Assembly: GCF_001648155.1 (NCBI RefSeq)
Contig: NZ_CP015199.1
Location: forward strand, 4,721,001-4,785,000
Reading direction: 5' to 3'
DNA: 64,000 nt
DNA from: Chryseobacterium glaciei
Lineage (GTDB): Bacteria; Bacteroidota; Bacteroidia; Flavobacteriales; Weeksellaceae
Made by a program: the position numbers and the translations under genes. Shown here piece after piece: positions 18,371 to 27,700 of the stretch; positions within the stretch are counted from its first letter, which is position 1, and every line of letters starts with the position of its first letter. The notes beneath the pieces were generated by a model. The model did not search any database and was not told the origin of the DNA. It was given only the letters and a program-made list of their open reading frames with translations.

Positions 18371-18380
18371 ATAGAATTGG

Positions 18381-18405
18381 AAATCCTGACTAGTCGGATT
18401 TTTTT
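18381..18405 (+). terminator. Terminator after the lipoprotein gene
   Basis: AAATCC and GGATTT flank GACTAGTC, which is itself palindromic, and seven T residues follow. It forms a good intrinsic terminator 10 bp after the stop codon. Confidence 0.75.
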
Positions 18406-18411
18406 GTGATT

Positions 18412-18427
18412 TTACGGAAATCCGTAA
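18412..18427. repeat. Palindrome copy 2 (TTACGGA-AA-TCCGTAA)
   Basis: Identical 16-bp core to copy 1, 57 bp upstream of the 49-aa gene at 18485. It lies directly after a terminator, so it belongs to the regulatory region of that gene. Confidence 0.6.
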
Positions 18428-18484
18428 GGAAACGATTCAGAACCAGCTTATTTTTACTTTTATAAAAACAATAAATTATTTATT

Positions 18485-18634
18485 ATGAGTACAACAGTTG
18501 AAGCAATTAAGCCTGGTCCAAAACCTAAAAAAGAAGATGGGACACCTGACAAAAGACCAAGAGTAAATCCGGAAACAAAACCAAAACATCCAGACTTGAA
18601 ACCTCATAAGCACAAGCCAGGAGACTCGAAATAA
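18485..18634 (+). CDS. Small basic Pro/Lys-rich protein
   Basis: A 49-codon protein (MSTTVEAIKPGPKPKKEDGT onward) made mainly of Lys, Pro, Asp and Glu, with a His-containing tail. It is probably disordered and possibly nucleic-acid binding. Support for a real gene: an ATG in a suitable context, a regulatory palindrome upstream shared with two other genes, and a strong terminator 15 bp downstream. I know of no function. Confidence 0.6.
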   Translation: MSTTVEAIKPGPKPKKEDGTPDKRPRVNPETKPKHPDLKPHKHKPGDSK

Positions 18635-18648
18635 GTTTTGTTTCTTAA

Positions 18649-18685
18649 AAATTTAATCCCAACTAAAGTTGGGATTAAATTTTTT
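18649..18685. terminator. Terminator between the 49-aa gene and the integrase
   Basis: A 15-bp stem (AAATTTAATCCCAAC with GTTGGGATTAAATTT), TAAA loop, flanked by A and T runs, so active in both directions between convergent genes. Confidence 0.85.
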
Positions 18686-18734
18686 GAAGATTGATTAAGA
18701 GAAGTTCTCAAAGTTCATCTTTGATTACCTTTTG

Positions 18735-19973
18735 CTATCCTAAGCCTTTTATTTCCTTTTTACTTTGAAGTTTCCCCCTTAAAACTGACATATCATCACT
18801 CACTTTCTTATCCAAGATCTTCGCATAATGCTGTGTGGTTTTTATATTAGTATGACCAAGCATCTTACTTACACTTTCGATAGGAACACCATTGGACAAT
18901 GTTACAGTTGTAGCGAAAGTATGTCTAGCGATATGAAACGTTAGCTCTTTATTTATTCCACAGACGTTCACAATTTCTTTGAGATAGGAATTCATTTTTT
19001 GATTACTGAGTACGGGAAACAAGACATTTGAATTTACACATTCTGGGTGGTCTTCATATTTTAAAATCAGTTCCTGTGCTAAAGGTAATAGTGGAACCCT
19101 GGTTGAGGTGTCGGTTTTCTGACGATGTGTGAATATCCATTGATCGCAATCTATTCCAATATTGACGTTAGATTTCGTCAATTTCTTTACATCAACATAC
19201 GCTAAACCTGTATAGCAACTAAAAAGAAAAATATCACGCACCTGAATCAATCTGTCTGATGCAAATTCCTTTTCATAAATCGCCTGAATTTCCTCTTTGG
19301 TAAGATATGGACGTTCCACTACCTTAAGCTTTGCTTTGTAGCTTAGAAAAGGATCTTTTGAAAGCCATCCATTTGCCATACATAACCGAATGATTTTTTT
19401 GAAATTCTTGATATACTTTACCGCGGTATTGTTTGCGCATTTACGCACACTGCGAAGCCAGAAGTCATAATCCATAATAAAAGCGTGGTCGATCTTTGTA
19501 ATGTCAATATCAGAAGTTTTATATTTCCAGATTATGAATTCCTGCGTATGCTTTAACGATGTTTTATAACGCTCCAATGTTCCGGGCGCAAAATCCTGAC
19601 CTACCAGTGCTTCCACTTTATCATTATGATCCTGAAAAATAGGAAGGAGCATTCGTGTGGAAACATCGGTTCCAAGCAGTTTAGATTTTAAACCTTCAGA
19701 TGTTACAAAATCTTCTTCTTTCAGCATCTGATAGTGAGAATCGTAAACTTGTTGTTCCAAAGTTTTAAGATAGACATTAAGCGTTTTCGCCTCCTGAGAG
19801 TTGCCAACTGCTTTATGTGCTTTAACATCCCATTTCTGTGGGTCGATGTACCTTTTAGCAGCGATGTCCGCTGCCTTGCCATCTATCGTGATTCGTAAGT
19901 AGATAGGAGCGGTTCCGTTGGTTCTGATTTTATTCTTTTTTATAAAGAATAATAGGTTGAATGTTTTGTTCAT
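18735..19973 (-). CDS. Tyrosine recombinase/integrase (Bacteroidetes mobile-element type)
   Basis: A 412-aa integrase with an arm-binding N-terminal domain (about 1-90), a SAM-like core-binding domain (about 105-210) and a catalytic domain. Catalytic residues: HIARHTFA (H-x-x-R), later GH in KMLGHTNIKTTQHY with nucleophile Tyr. The first catalytic position reads FSCYTGLAYVDV, with Ala where most integrases have Arg, a variant that I recall in Bacteroidetes transposon integrases. It sits beside tRNA-derived fragments (20222-20392), so it probably inserted an element there. The gene points away from the junction. Confidence 0.92.
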   Translation of the reverse strand: MNKTFNLLFFIKKNKIRTNGTAPIYLRITIDGKAADIAAKRYIDPQKWDVKAHKAVGNSQEAKTLNVYLKTLEQQVYDSHYQMLKEEDFVTSEGLKSKLLGTDVSTRMLLPIFQDHNDKVEALVGQDFAPGTLERYKTSLKHTQEFIIWKYKTSDIDITKIDHAFIMDYDFWLRSVRKCANNTAVKYIKNFKKIIRLCMANGWLSKDPFLSYKAKLKVVERPYLTKEEIQAIYEKEFASDRLIQVRDIFLFSCYTGLAYVDVKKLTKSNVNIGIDCDQWIFTHRQKTDTSTRVPLLPLAQELILKYEDHPECVNSNVLFPVLSNQKMNSYLKEIVNVCGINKELTFHIARHTFATTVTLSNGVPIESVSKMLGHTNIKTTQHYAKILDKKVSDDMSVLRGKLQSKKEIKGLG

Positions 19974-20074
19974 AGTGTGGTAACTTTAATTGTTAATAAT
20001 TTACTTTTTGTTACCACTTTCTGCAAGATGTACAATCGTTAGACTGCCTATTGGTCGGGTTTTCCTTAATTTTT

Positions 20075-20137
20075 CGTGACCCATTTTCAAATTTTCAGGA
20101 TGGGTCACGGAATAGGTCATATAAATCGTGACCTATT
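20075..20137. repeat. Nested inverted repeats upstream of the integrase
   Basis: CGTGACCCAT (20075-20084) pairs with ATGGGTCACG (20100-20109), and AATAGGTCA (20111-20119) pairs with TGACCTATT (20129-20137). All four share GTGACCyAT or its complement. Repeats of this kind beside an integrase often are its arm-type binding sites; an autoregulatory role is also possible. Confidence 0.5.
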
Positions 20138-20167
20138 TTGATTTTTTTTGATTCTAGCGCAAAACAA

Positions 20168-20201
20168 AAAACGCTGTAAACATTGATGTTTACAGCGTTT
20201 T
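20168..20201. terminator. 16-bp perfect stem-loop
   Basis: AAAACGCTGTAAACAT pairs with ATGTTTACAGCGTTTT around a 2-nt TG spacer. It is A-rich before and T-rich within the 3' arm, so it may serve as a bidirectional terminator insulating the junction. Confidence 0.6.
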
Positions 20202-20221
20202 AGCTTATTTTGGTCTCCCAA

Positions 20222-20238
20222 CTGGCGGAGAGAGAGGG
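20222..20238 (-). repeat. tRNA-Ser 3'-end fragment (att-like)
   Basis: CTGGCGGAGAGAGAGGG equals the complement of the 3' end of a typical bacterial tRNA-Ser, including the CCA. The expected TTCGAA loop does not follow, so this is a fragment, as left by integration into a tRNA gene. Confidence 0.6.
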
Positions 20239-20299
20239 TTTCTCACCTACCCCTTTAATATACGATTGATATTGATTTTTTTATTTTAAGAATGTAATT

Positions 20300-20461
20300 T
20301 GCCACGATATTGCCACATTCTTTTTGTGTATTTTCAAAAAATCAATTTTCAGTTCTCTTCTGAGCTACTGCGGAATGGACGGGATTCGAACCACATCCAC
20401 TAAACCACTAATATACTGCTAGTTACGATCCAAATATTTTTGAGTGCCATGATATTGCCAC
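20300..20461. repeat. Direct repeat TGCCAyGATATTGCCAC
   Basis: TGCCACGATATTGCCACA at 20300-20317 and TGCCATGATATTGCCACG at 20445-20461, in the same orientation, bracketing the second tRNA fragment. Likely recombination-related; meaning unknown. Confidence 0.5.
20370..20392 (-). repeat. Second tRNA 3'-end fragment (att-like)
   Basis: The complement reads GGTTCGAATCCCGT, then CCATTCCGC: a T-loop, the 3' side of the T-stem and an acceptor strand. The 5' half of the T-stem does not pair, and there is no D-arm or anticodon arm. It is thus a tRNA tail rather than a tRNA gene, as expected at an att site. Confidence 0.6.
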
Positions 20462-20722
20462 GAACTACCGCTAAATAATAAAAAAGGATCTTTACCTATC
20501 TTCTTATTGATAAACTTAAAGAACGTCCTAGTTTCGATACGCAAATATAAGAAATTTCCATTAAAAGGCAACGAGTTATAAGGATCTTTTTAGATTATTA
20601 AAATATGTTTTTAATAATCTCGATTAACAAGTAGAAATATAGCTCCATATCTGAACCGTAACCGTGACAATTGAATGTGTATTTCTTTCACTTTTGCACA
20701 AACTTTGTTAAGTGATTACCAT

Positions 20723-21442
20723 TTACGGCAACTTGCTCATTCTGATTTTATTTAAGTCATCCTTAGTATTTTTTATACTATCAATTGCATCCATTTTTTG
20801 AAAGATATTTTCCGAAAGCTCTAGCATATTTGTATAGCTTTTAGGACTTTGTAATGAAATAATTGATTTTAAAGCAGTTGATGCATATTTAGAATGTTGT
20901 ATTGCTGTTTTTGTGTTATTACCATAGACTGAAGAAGCTGATAATGCTGATACCATTAAAGGATTACCTGCAATTTCCAAACCATCATATGCATCTTCAT
21001 TTTGTTCCCCACTTAATGCTAAAACTAATGAAACAGTTCCAAGGATCAATGCTGGAATTGCAAATGCTGAAACAGTAAGTCCTATGCCTGTTCCGACAGA
21101 AATTACAGTTGCCCCTGCACCGATTTCTGCTGCTGATGTATAAATTGAGGTTATTCCTATTGCACTTAAACTGATTCCAATTGTAGAGGAAATAACTTTA
21201 CTACCATTGATTTCTCTACTACCTTCATTTTTGATTAATCCTTTAGAAATGTTGATATCTGAATTTTTCAAATTCTCATGTTTGGCAGATTTTGAATTGT
21301 CACGACCTTCTCTGCCATATTCTCTATCGGCTCTATCTCTAGTGTCTCCATTCCGATTTTCAAAATTTCCTTTACCATCTGGTCTAGAAATACTTCCCTG
21401 ACCTGCATTATCGAAATCATGCGTTTCAAAATTTGTTGCCAT
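20723..21442 (-). CDS. Unknown protein with a glycine-rich hydrophobic centre
   Basis: A 239-aa protein. Residues 1-80 are very polar (Asp, Arg, Asn, Gly) and probably disordered. Residues 82-150 are hydrophobic with small residues (SSTIGISLSAIGITSIYTSA, then GAGATVISVGTGIGLTVSAF and IPALILGTVSLVLAL), giving two or three possible membrane helices. The C-terminal 90 residues are helical. There is no signal peptide. It lies 9 bp after the 480-aa gene, so the two form an operon. Glycine-rich hairpins of this sort occur in pore-forming toxins and secreted effectors, but I cannot assign a family. Confidence 0.7.
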   Translation of the reverse strand: MATNFETHDFDNAGQGSISRPDGKGNFENRNGDTRDRADREYGREGRDNSKSAKHENLKNSDINISKGLIKNEGSREINGSKVISSTIGISLSAIGITSIYTSAAEIGAGATVISVGTGIGLTVSAFAIPALILGTVSLVLALSGEQNEDAYDGLEIAGNPLMVSALSASSVYGNNTKTAIQHSKYASTALKSIISLQSPKSYTNMLELSENIFQKMDAIDSIKNTKDDLNKIRMSKLP

Positions 21443-21451
21443 AATTCCAAT

Positions 21452-22894
21452 TTAAAATCTTCTAACGCTTAAATTAAAAGTTAGGACAAAATCCCTAACT
21501 TGGGTTAAATCTAAAGGTCCGAGTATTACAGGATTACTTACATTTTTCAATTTGATTTTCCAAATGCCTTCTGGCGATGCATTTTTTATTGAGCTTTCCG
21601 TAGAAAAATTCAAGTTTGTATTTATAGATGATTTATAAATTGGATACAGTTCACCAAAAATTAATTTATTTGGAAGTTTTACATCATCAATAGGAATTCC
21701 TATAGGCTTATAAGTAGTAATGATTTTTCCATTAGGGTTAATCCGAATACTTTCAATTCGATCAACAATATCATTAAGAATCTTAGATCTATCAATTTGA
21801 TTAAGCGATAATATTAATTCTTCCTCTTCTTCTGTACTTGATTCATACAGTAATTCTAAATCTATTTTTGGAAATTGTTCAGGTGGAATAACTTCACAAT
21901 AATATAAAGTAATATCCTTATTTGCTTCGATGTTTTCCTTTTCCGAGTTTGCACGAGCATTATTTACAATATATTTTTCATCTTCAGAGTTTGTCGGAAG
22001 CCAAGAAGGAAAGCCAATAACATTTGCGGCAACGCCTAAAATCCTAACTCTTTCTTGCATTCCAGACTTGATAAAATCTTGTTCGGATACATTAATTTCT
22101 ATCTCGCCCGTTAGGTTTAACTGGTTAAAAAGAACATTAACCATAATACCTTTAGAAATAGCATAATTCACTAATGAAATAGATTTTTGAATAATATAAT
22201 CTGACTGCTCAAGCTTTTCAAATTTATATACAGTATCTCTCATCCACCAAACTAATTTGTCAAGATTATTTGAAACCTCAATATAATTAGGTAAAGGCTT
22301 GGTTTCTTGGTTAAAGGAATACTTAAGAATTCTTTTAATTGCTATAAGTCTTTCGTAAATGTTTTTTATATTATCAGCATATATTTTCCTCAAATATTTA
22401 GTGCGTTCACCATAATTTAAGGGATTACCTTTCTGGTTGTGAAAGCCCAGCTTCGTTTTAAGCATTAGGTTGATGTTAGTGAACTTTGATTGCATTGCAG
22501 ATTCAAAATCATCAATTTTATCTTCTTTACTTAAATTGAAAATGGCCTTTAAATTTAAATCACTAATAGTTTTATCATCATTTATGGTATTAAGAATTTG
22601 AACATATTCTATTGCGGAAGTTAAGGCTTGTGTTTCAATTTCAAAAATTTCATTTCTTTTAGAAACACAATTATTTATCAAGTTTGTGGCTTCAGTCATG
22701 TGTTCTCTCAAATCTAACGTTATGAATTTTGAAGAATCTGGCTCGTGATTGTTTAGATAAATAATAACGCTTTCATCTAAACTAAAATTTACTATAGGCA
22801 TGAGCCAGTTAAAATCACTTTCAGTTTCCAGAGGAAGCAACTGGTTTTTCATTTCTTGAACTGAATTTAGATTTTCTAGGTGTAATTTTATCAT
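21452..22894 (-). CDS. Unknown 480-aa protein paired with the hydrophobic one
   Basis: Not recognised. The N-terminal 250 residues are helical with long amphipathic stretches, and the C-terminal half has beta-rich segments (GEIEINVSEQDF, GKIITTYKPIGIPI, SPEGIWKIKLKN) ending LTFNLSVRRF. No signal peptide and no transmembrane segment. The operon with a glycine-rich hydrophobic partner suggests a two-part system in which this one is soluble, for example a binding or chaperone subunit. The AT-rich 820 bp upstream should contain the promoter. Confidence 0.7.
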   Translation of the reverse strand: MIKLHLENLNSVQEMKNQLLPLETESDFNWLMPIVNFSLDESVIIYLNNHEPDSSKFITLDLREHMTEATNLINNCVSKRNEIFEIETQALTSAIEYVQILNTINDDKTISDLNLKAIFNLSKEDKIDDFESAMQSKFTNINLMLKTKLGFHNQKGNPLNYGERTKYLRKIYADNIKNIYERLIAIKRILKYSFNQETKPLPNYIEVSNNLDKLVWWMRDTVYKFEKLEQSDYIIQKSISLVNYAISKGIMVNVLFNQLNLTGEIEINVSEQDFIKSGMQERVRILGVAANVIGFPSWLPTNSEDEKYIVNNARANSEKENIEANKDITLYYCEVIPPEQFPKIDLELLYESSTEEEEELILSLNQIDRSKILNDIVDRIESIRINPNGKIITTYKPIGIPIDDVKLPNKLIFGELYPIYKSSINTNLNFSTESSIKNASPEGIWKIKLKNVSNPVILGPLDLTQVRDFVLTFNLSVRRF

Positions 22895-23140
22895 GGTGTA
22901 ATTTTTAAAAAGCTTAATATGTAGTTCTTAGCTTTAATAATACACACGCTTCTATTTGCGAAACCATTCTTTTTCAAAAATGACTTTGCGAATGTATTAC
23001 AGCTGTTTATAATGATTTCGTTTATCCATGTATCACTGTTAATAGTCGCTTTTACACAACCATAGCAACAAAAATCTTGGGTTGATTTTTCTCTATTACA
23101 AAAGAGATTATTATTATTTGTCTCTAGTAAAAATACATAA

Positions 23141-23170
23141 AATAATAATTCTATCGAATTATTATTATTT
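23141..23170 (+). terminator. AT-rich hairpin with T run
   Basis: AATAATAATTC and GAATTATTATT pair around TATC, and a T run follows on the plus strand. No plus-strand gene precedes it, so its role is unclear. Confidence 0.35.
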
Positions 23171-23240
23171 TTTTGATAATTAGACTTTTATCGAATTCTA
23201 ACAGAGAAATATTTTATTGTTAACATTAATGAGACTTATT

Positions 23241-23265
23241 GGGGATTTCGCTAAAAGTGGTTCTT
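23241..23265 (+). repeat. Degenerate direct repeat, left of the AVAST-like operon
   Basis: The segment GGGGATTTCGCTAAAAGTGG resembles GGGGGTGTCGCTAAAAATG at 29667-29685 in the same orientation. Both look like the end of an insertion sequence of the kind ending near TGTCGCTAAAA. Together they bracket the two-gene operon. Confidence 0.4.
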
Positions 23266-23493
23266 CCCCACTTTTGGTGGTACTTATGATAATTTAAGGC
23301 TACTGTTCGTAAGAAATTAATGAACGTTACGAATCTAATTTTCTCTGCTGCTGATGTATTTAAAGTTATTTCTGTAGATAATCAGGCTCATCATATAAAT
23401 ATATACGTGCAGAGTCGGCGGGGAATATGTTTATGTCCAAATTACTGTGAACCCTAGAGAGCTCCGCAGGCTATACAAGTGATCGATCACTAA

Positions 23494-23610
23494 CTAGCAT
23501 TTGTTAAAGAACCTCGGCGATCCATCTTCATAATATACAAATTCGACTGTATCACCCTTTGGAACTTTAAATTTACTACTGAAAGCTTTTAAGAGATTCG
23601 TTAAATATCA
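23494..23610 (-). pseudogene. Probable C-terminal remnant of an unknown gene
   Basis: About 38 codons without a start read coherently (FKVPKGDTVEFVYYEDGSPR, then a short end and TAG). The amino-acid make-up is that of a real protein, but the frame has a stop just upstream and no ATG. It may be the tail of a gene deleted at the left edge of the AVAST-like module. Confidence 0.3.
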
Positions 23611-23717
23611 TATTTTTTTTCTTGAATATAAAAAAATCAAATATACTTGGCTGTATTCGTTTTCCCATACCGATGTTATTTTTGTAATATTATCAAAACA
23701 TACTAACCTTAATCGAT

Positions 23718-24797
23718 TCAAAATTCAATGCTGAAACCACTTCCTTTTATTGGGTAGACCATCTCAAAGTCAAGCTTTTTAAAGATCTCTTCACCGTCAA
23801 TTTCAAATATCGTTTCTAGAACAGCATCGGTGGAGGTCATGTAAAAAGTGTAATGATCAGTTTTTTCCCTGCAGGGATTTTTCAGGATTTGAACCAGACA
23901 TGCCTTGGATGGCAATCCATGCACATTATAACCGTCAGTACTGAGAATATACTTGTTACACTTGATCATTTCGTATAAGGCACTGCTATTATTACCCAAA
24001 CTCCCATGGTGCGCGATTTTAACGTAATCACATATGAGGGGATTGCTTTTCGAATACCCAAGTCCTTCTAAACTCGTCACTACAATACTTGAAAAAGCAT
24101 CAGCTAACCATAAAATCTTTTTTCCCATGAACTCTGTTAATAAAGCTATACTGCTTCCATTTTCGATATTCCGGTCTTCCGTCCACCCGCTAAAACTAAA
24201 TTCTTCAACAGTTTTGTGATAGTCTCTACTTTTTGCAGCTACAGCCCTACTCGACTTTTCATCCTCTATGCGTTCAATTGCAATTTTTGGATCATTGTAT
24301 TTGTTTGTTAATTTATCTAAACTTTTCTGATCCGGCGAAAGAATATAAATATTCATTCCATCTAGTTCATAAGGAATTATACTACTTACTATAGCAGACT
24401 CTGGTAAAGCATTTTTGGATTGTAGATATGATGTTACCACATCAGCCTGACCGATGCTTTGAGCAACACTAGAGAGTCTTTGCAATTTTGGCTGTAGATT
24501 ATTGATTCTCGGGGGATTATACCACCACTCTAATATTATGTCATTTGCCCGACTTGCCGTTATTGCGTTAACATAGGTTTCTAATGCTCCGATATGATCA
24601 TCATGTATGTGTGTGATAACACATAAATCAATATTTTCCTTCTTAGATTCAATTAATTTTATTTCGTTAGCAAGTATATTCCGAAAAGTCCGTTGAAATC
24701 CTCCGTCAATCAGAATATTCCTGATTTTACCACTGATTCCTTGAAATTCAACCCTAAACGCATCACCGCATCCTGCATTATAAAAATAGACCCTCAT
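23718..24797 (-). CDS. Metallo-beta-lactamase-fold protein, Avs1-associated
   Basis: A 359-aa protein with the MBL metal-binding motif HIHDDH (63-68), an early Asp-Gly-Gly (IDGGF), KIAHHGSLGN and a later DGYNVHGLPSK, a set typical of ComEC-like MBL proteins. It lacks a signal peptide. The start ATG 24797 shares its A with the stop codon of the STAND gene (TAATG), so the pair is translationally coupled. MBL partners next to trypsin-STAND genes occur in AVAST type I, as I recall. It may be a nuclease or phosphodiesterase effector; this is inference. Confidence 0.85.
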   Translation of the reverse strand: MRVYFYNAGCGDAFRVEFQGISGKIRNILIDGGFQRTFRNILANEIKLIESKKENIDLCVITHIHDDHIGALETYVNAITASRANDIILEWWYNPPRINNLQPKLQRLSSVAQSIGQADVVTSYLQSKNALPESAIVSSIIPYELDGMNIYILSPDQKSLDKLTNKYNDPKIAIERIEDEKSSRAVAAKSRDYHKTVEEFSFSGWTEDRNIENGSSIALLTEFMGKKILWLADAFSSIVVTSLEGLGYSKSNPLICDYVKIAHHGSLGNNSSALYEMIKCNKYILSTDGYNVHGLPSKACLVQILKNPCREKTDHYTFYMTSTDAVLETIFEIDGEEIFKKLDFEMVYPIKGSGFSIEF

Positions 24798-27700
24798 TAC
24801 CAATCTGTTACTTTTATTGTTGCCCCCTGTAAAGAATTATTTTCCATGGTAAAGACTGCGCTTAAAGATTTACGTATATCTTCCAGACCATCCCTATCGT
24901 AAAAGGAGTTTTTCTCACCTAACAATGTCCAAATGATTCTCAAGTTATTCTCATCAAGGAATTTTTGCAATGAATCTTTTCTGATCATAGATCCTAAAGG
25001 GCTCATATTACTAAATAAAATTTCTCCATTATCATCTATAAATTCTCCATCAAGGTCTGCATATTTAAGACCGAGGTACTCAAAGATTTTTTTATTTGGT
25101 ACCTGATAGCCAAAATGCGCACCAGAATTATCTTTATCCAGGCTCCCAATTGCTTCTGCTGTTGGCAACATAACCTTTAGCTCGCTCCCATCGAGAATTT
25201 CCCACTTCTCGCGCTCTTTCTCAAATTCCTTACTTAGTGGAGACCAATAACATTCTCTTGCTAGCAGGTTGCTTACATCATTTGCTTCCGGTAACCACCG
25301 CCCACTAAACTCTTTACTCTTTAGCCAGGTTAATGTCTTATTATATTTCGAATTCGGTACAAGAAAACCTTGAAACATAAACCATATTTCCTTTCTTCCT
25401 GCTCCAAAACCGCTTTCCCCTACATTCTTCGGTGCTTTCCATGTATAGGATGAAAATAAATAAAGCCATTCAACACCTTTTGGATCTGTCATTTGTATGC
25501 AATCGAGAGGATTAGGGAGGTCGGCAGTCGTTTCCGCCCAATCATCCTGAAGGTTATTCCAATGAATGTATCTTTCGGGAAAAAACCATTCAACGTCTTC
25601 CTGTATTAAACCAAAATCGTCCTCGTTATATTTTTCCCGATCCCTTTTTGTAATAAAGGATGGATCTATATTCCTATACGTTAGCTGCCAGGGGCCATCA
25701 TAAATATAAGTTTTTTTATCACTGGAGTATTTCTCCCTAATTTTATAGTTATCAGCCAAGATCCCCAGTACTTCATAAAACGCGATCCACTGGTATTTTT
25801 TGCCTATCCGTTCATTCTTTGCCTCTTCAGAACGTCGATAACTGTCTTTACTATTGTCAAAATGCCCGTGAATCTCCCCATCGTAACCAAGATCAAACAC
25901 CCGTTTAGCAATCCAGATCTTAATCTTTGCCTTATCAATGTTTAGATCCTTATCGTTTTTATCCTTTATTTGAAGTTTCCAGTAAGGCAGCAGTTTTTCC
26001 TGGTAAAATATTTTCTGTTGTTCATCTAACTTTACCAATAGATCCCCCTCAAATTTAGCCCAAAGCTCATCTACTTCAGACCAATACCAATTAAGCTGAT
26101 CTTCATCCTTAAAACGGAATCTTTTACGTCGTTCAACAGGAATAGAATATAATCGAAACATTTTCTTAAGTCTCAGAAATAATGTTTTTCCACCCCTCGG
26201 TAATTCTTTTCTAAAGTGCTCAATCTCCTTTTCGAAACCAAACTCGATGCATTCAAAATCTCTTATTGCAGAATCTATCGTATATCTTCCAAAATCCCAA
26301 GCAAGGATGGAATGGATAATCTTCCCATTAGCACGAGCACCTTGGCTTTTACTACCCTTTTCATCTTCTCCTTCTTCATATTTTTTCACTTCCTCAATTG
26401 TCGGGTACTGTTCAGGGAGAGCCGCGTTGTAGGGTGGTCTAAAATTACTACCTGCAAGATCAAGTGTAATTTCCTTCGATAAAGCAAATTCGACTACATG
26501 CCGGCAATAATCCCTCAATAAAAGATGTTCGGGAGGATTACCATCTTTGAAAACACTATCGTAAACAGTTTGTGCAAGCATTTTCAGATCATCAGCCTTT
26601 TTTGCATGTAATGCACAGCCATATGCAACCGCACAAAGCCTTTCTGCAATGTATTTATCAGCAATATTTATAAACTTACTAAAAACCTCAATCAGTGCGG
26701 GTATTTGATCCTTTAAAAGATTGACCATAGCTTTTGTCGTCTGATCGCGTAAACGGTTATCTGTGGTCCCAAGTATCCAGCAAAGAGCCTGTGAAACGAG
26801 CCTAGCCGCAGTATGTGTGGTTTCGCGGGATATGTTAGGTCTCCAAGCCCAATCTATAAGCCTATTTACGGGCATAGCTACACCGGAATCATCAGTTCCG
26901 TTATAATAATGGAAATATTCCTGTAGAAAAGCATCGCGCTCCGCCATTGTGTGAATCATTAAAATTTCTGTCAGTCGGTCGCTATTGAATGGATGGTCCG
27001 CAACAGCACACATTTCATAGAGAAAATTAAAATATTCGTTATCACTGATTTGGAACTGCTCGTCGGTTTCTACCCATGCATTAAATTTATCGCCATCTAT
27101 GGTTTCAGGACTTCTCCACTTTAAACTATTGAGATACCAAATGGATATTGAATCGCAACTATATCGAAAGTTTTCTTTTTCTGCGAAGACCCATTCAAAA
27201 ACCTCGAAAATTTCGAGATCGAACTTCTCTGGCAGCAAAACCGTCAAAGCCTCTAAAATTCCTGAATTATAATACCCACTATTGTTAATCAATTTCCCTA
27301 ATGAGGCTTCCTTTTTAAAAATTTCGAGTGCTTCTGTCCTATTAGGAATACCTTCGATTAAGTCGCCTGCCATGTAAAAGTCCCCAAAACGCTCATAAGC
27401 GAAATAAAGAACCTCATCGTCCACAGCGCTTTCGTTCCAGCGAAATCTAGTGGGTAGTGATCTGACCAATACACTTTCCTCTATCAAATCTCCCAGCAGA
27501 TTTGGATAACGCGGAAACTCAGCATTGAAAAGCTCTACAGCATCAGCCAAAGACATTAATCGACGTTCTTTTGTAAAGCAGGCTTTAGCAAAGCTATTTA
27601 AGGCATTCCTTACTAAATTTGGAACGTAATCATATTCATCGCGTTTTTTAATCAGTCGTTCCTGCACAGCTTTAAGGTAAAAATTAAAGACTTTTGTTAT

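Larger units (their letters stand above)
22895..23717. other. AT-rich intergenic region of 823 bp
   Basis: Contains the hairpin at 23141-23166, an IS-end-like repeat at 23241-23265, a 12-bp palindrome GTGATCGATCAC (23479-23490) and a probable gene remnant at 23494-23610. No intact gene is seen. It looks like scarred DNA between two modules. Confidence 0.5.

Noticed and set aside
20222..20392. Intact tRNA-Ser or another tRNA gene
   Set aside because: Only 3' tails are present; no D-arm or anticodon arm and the T-stem does not close.
23141..23166. CRISPR-like or tandem repeat array in the AT-rich gap
   Set aside because: Only a single AT hairpin and simple AAT-type repetition; no regular repeat-spacer pattern anywhere in the window.
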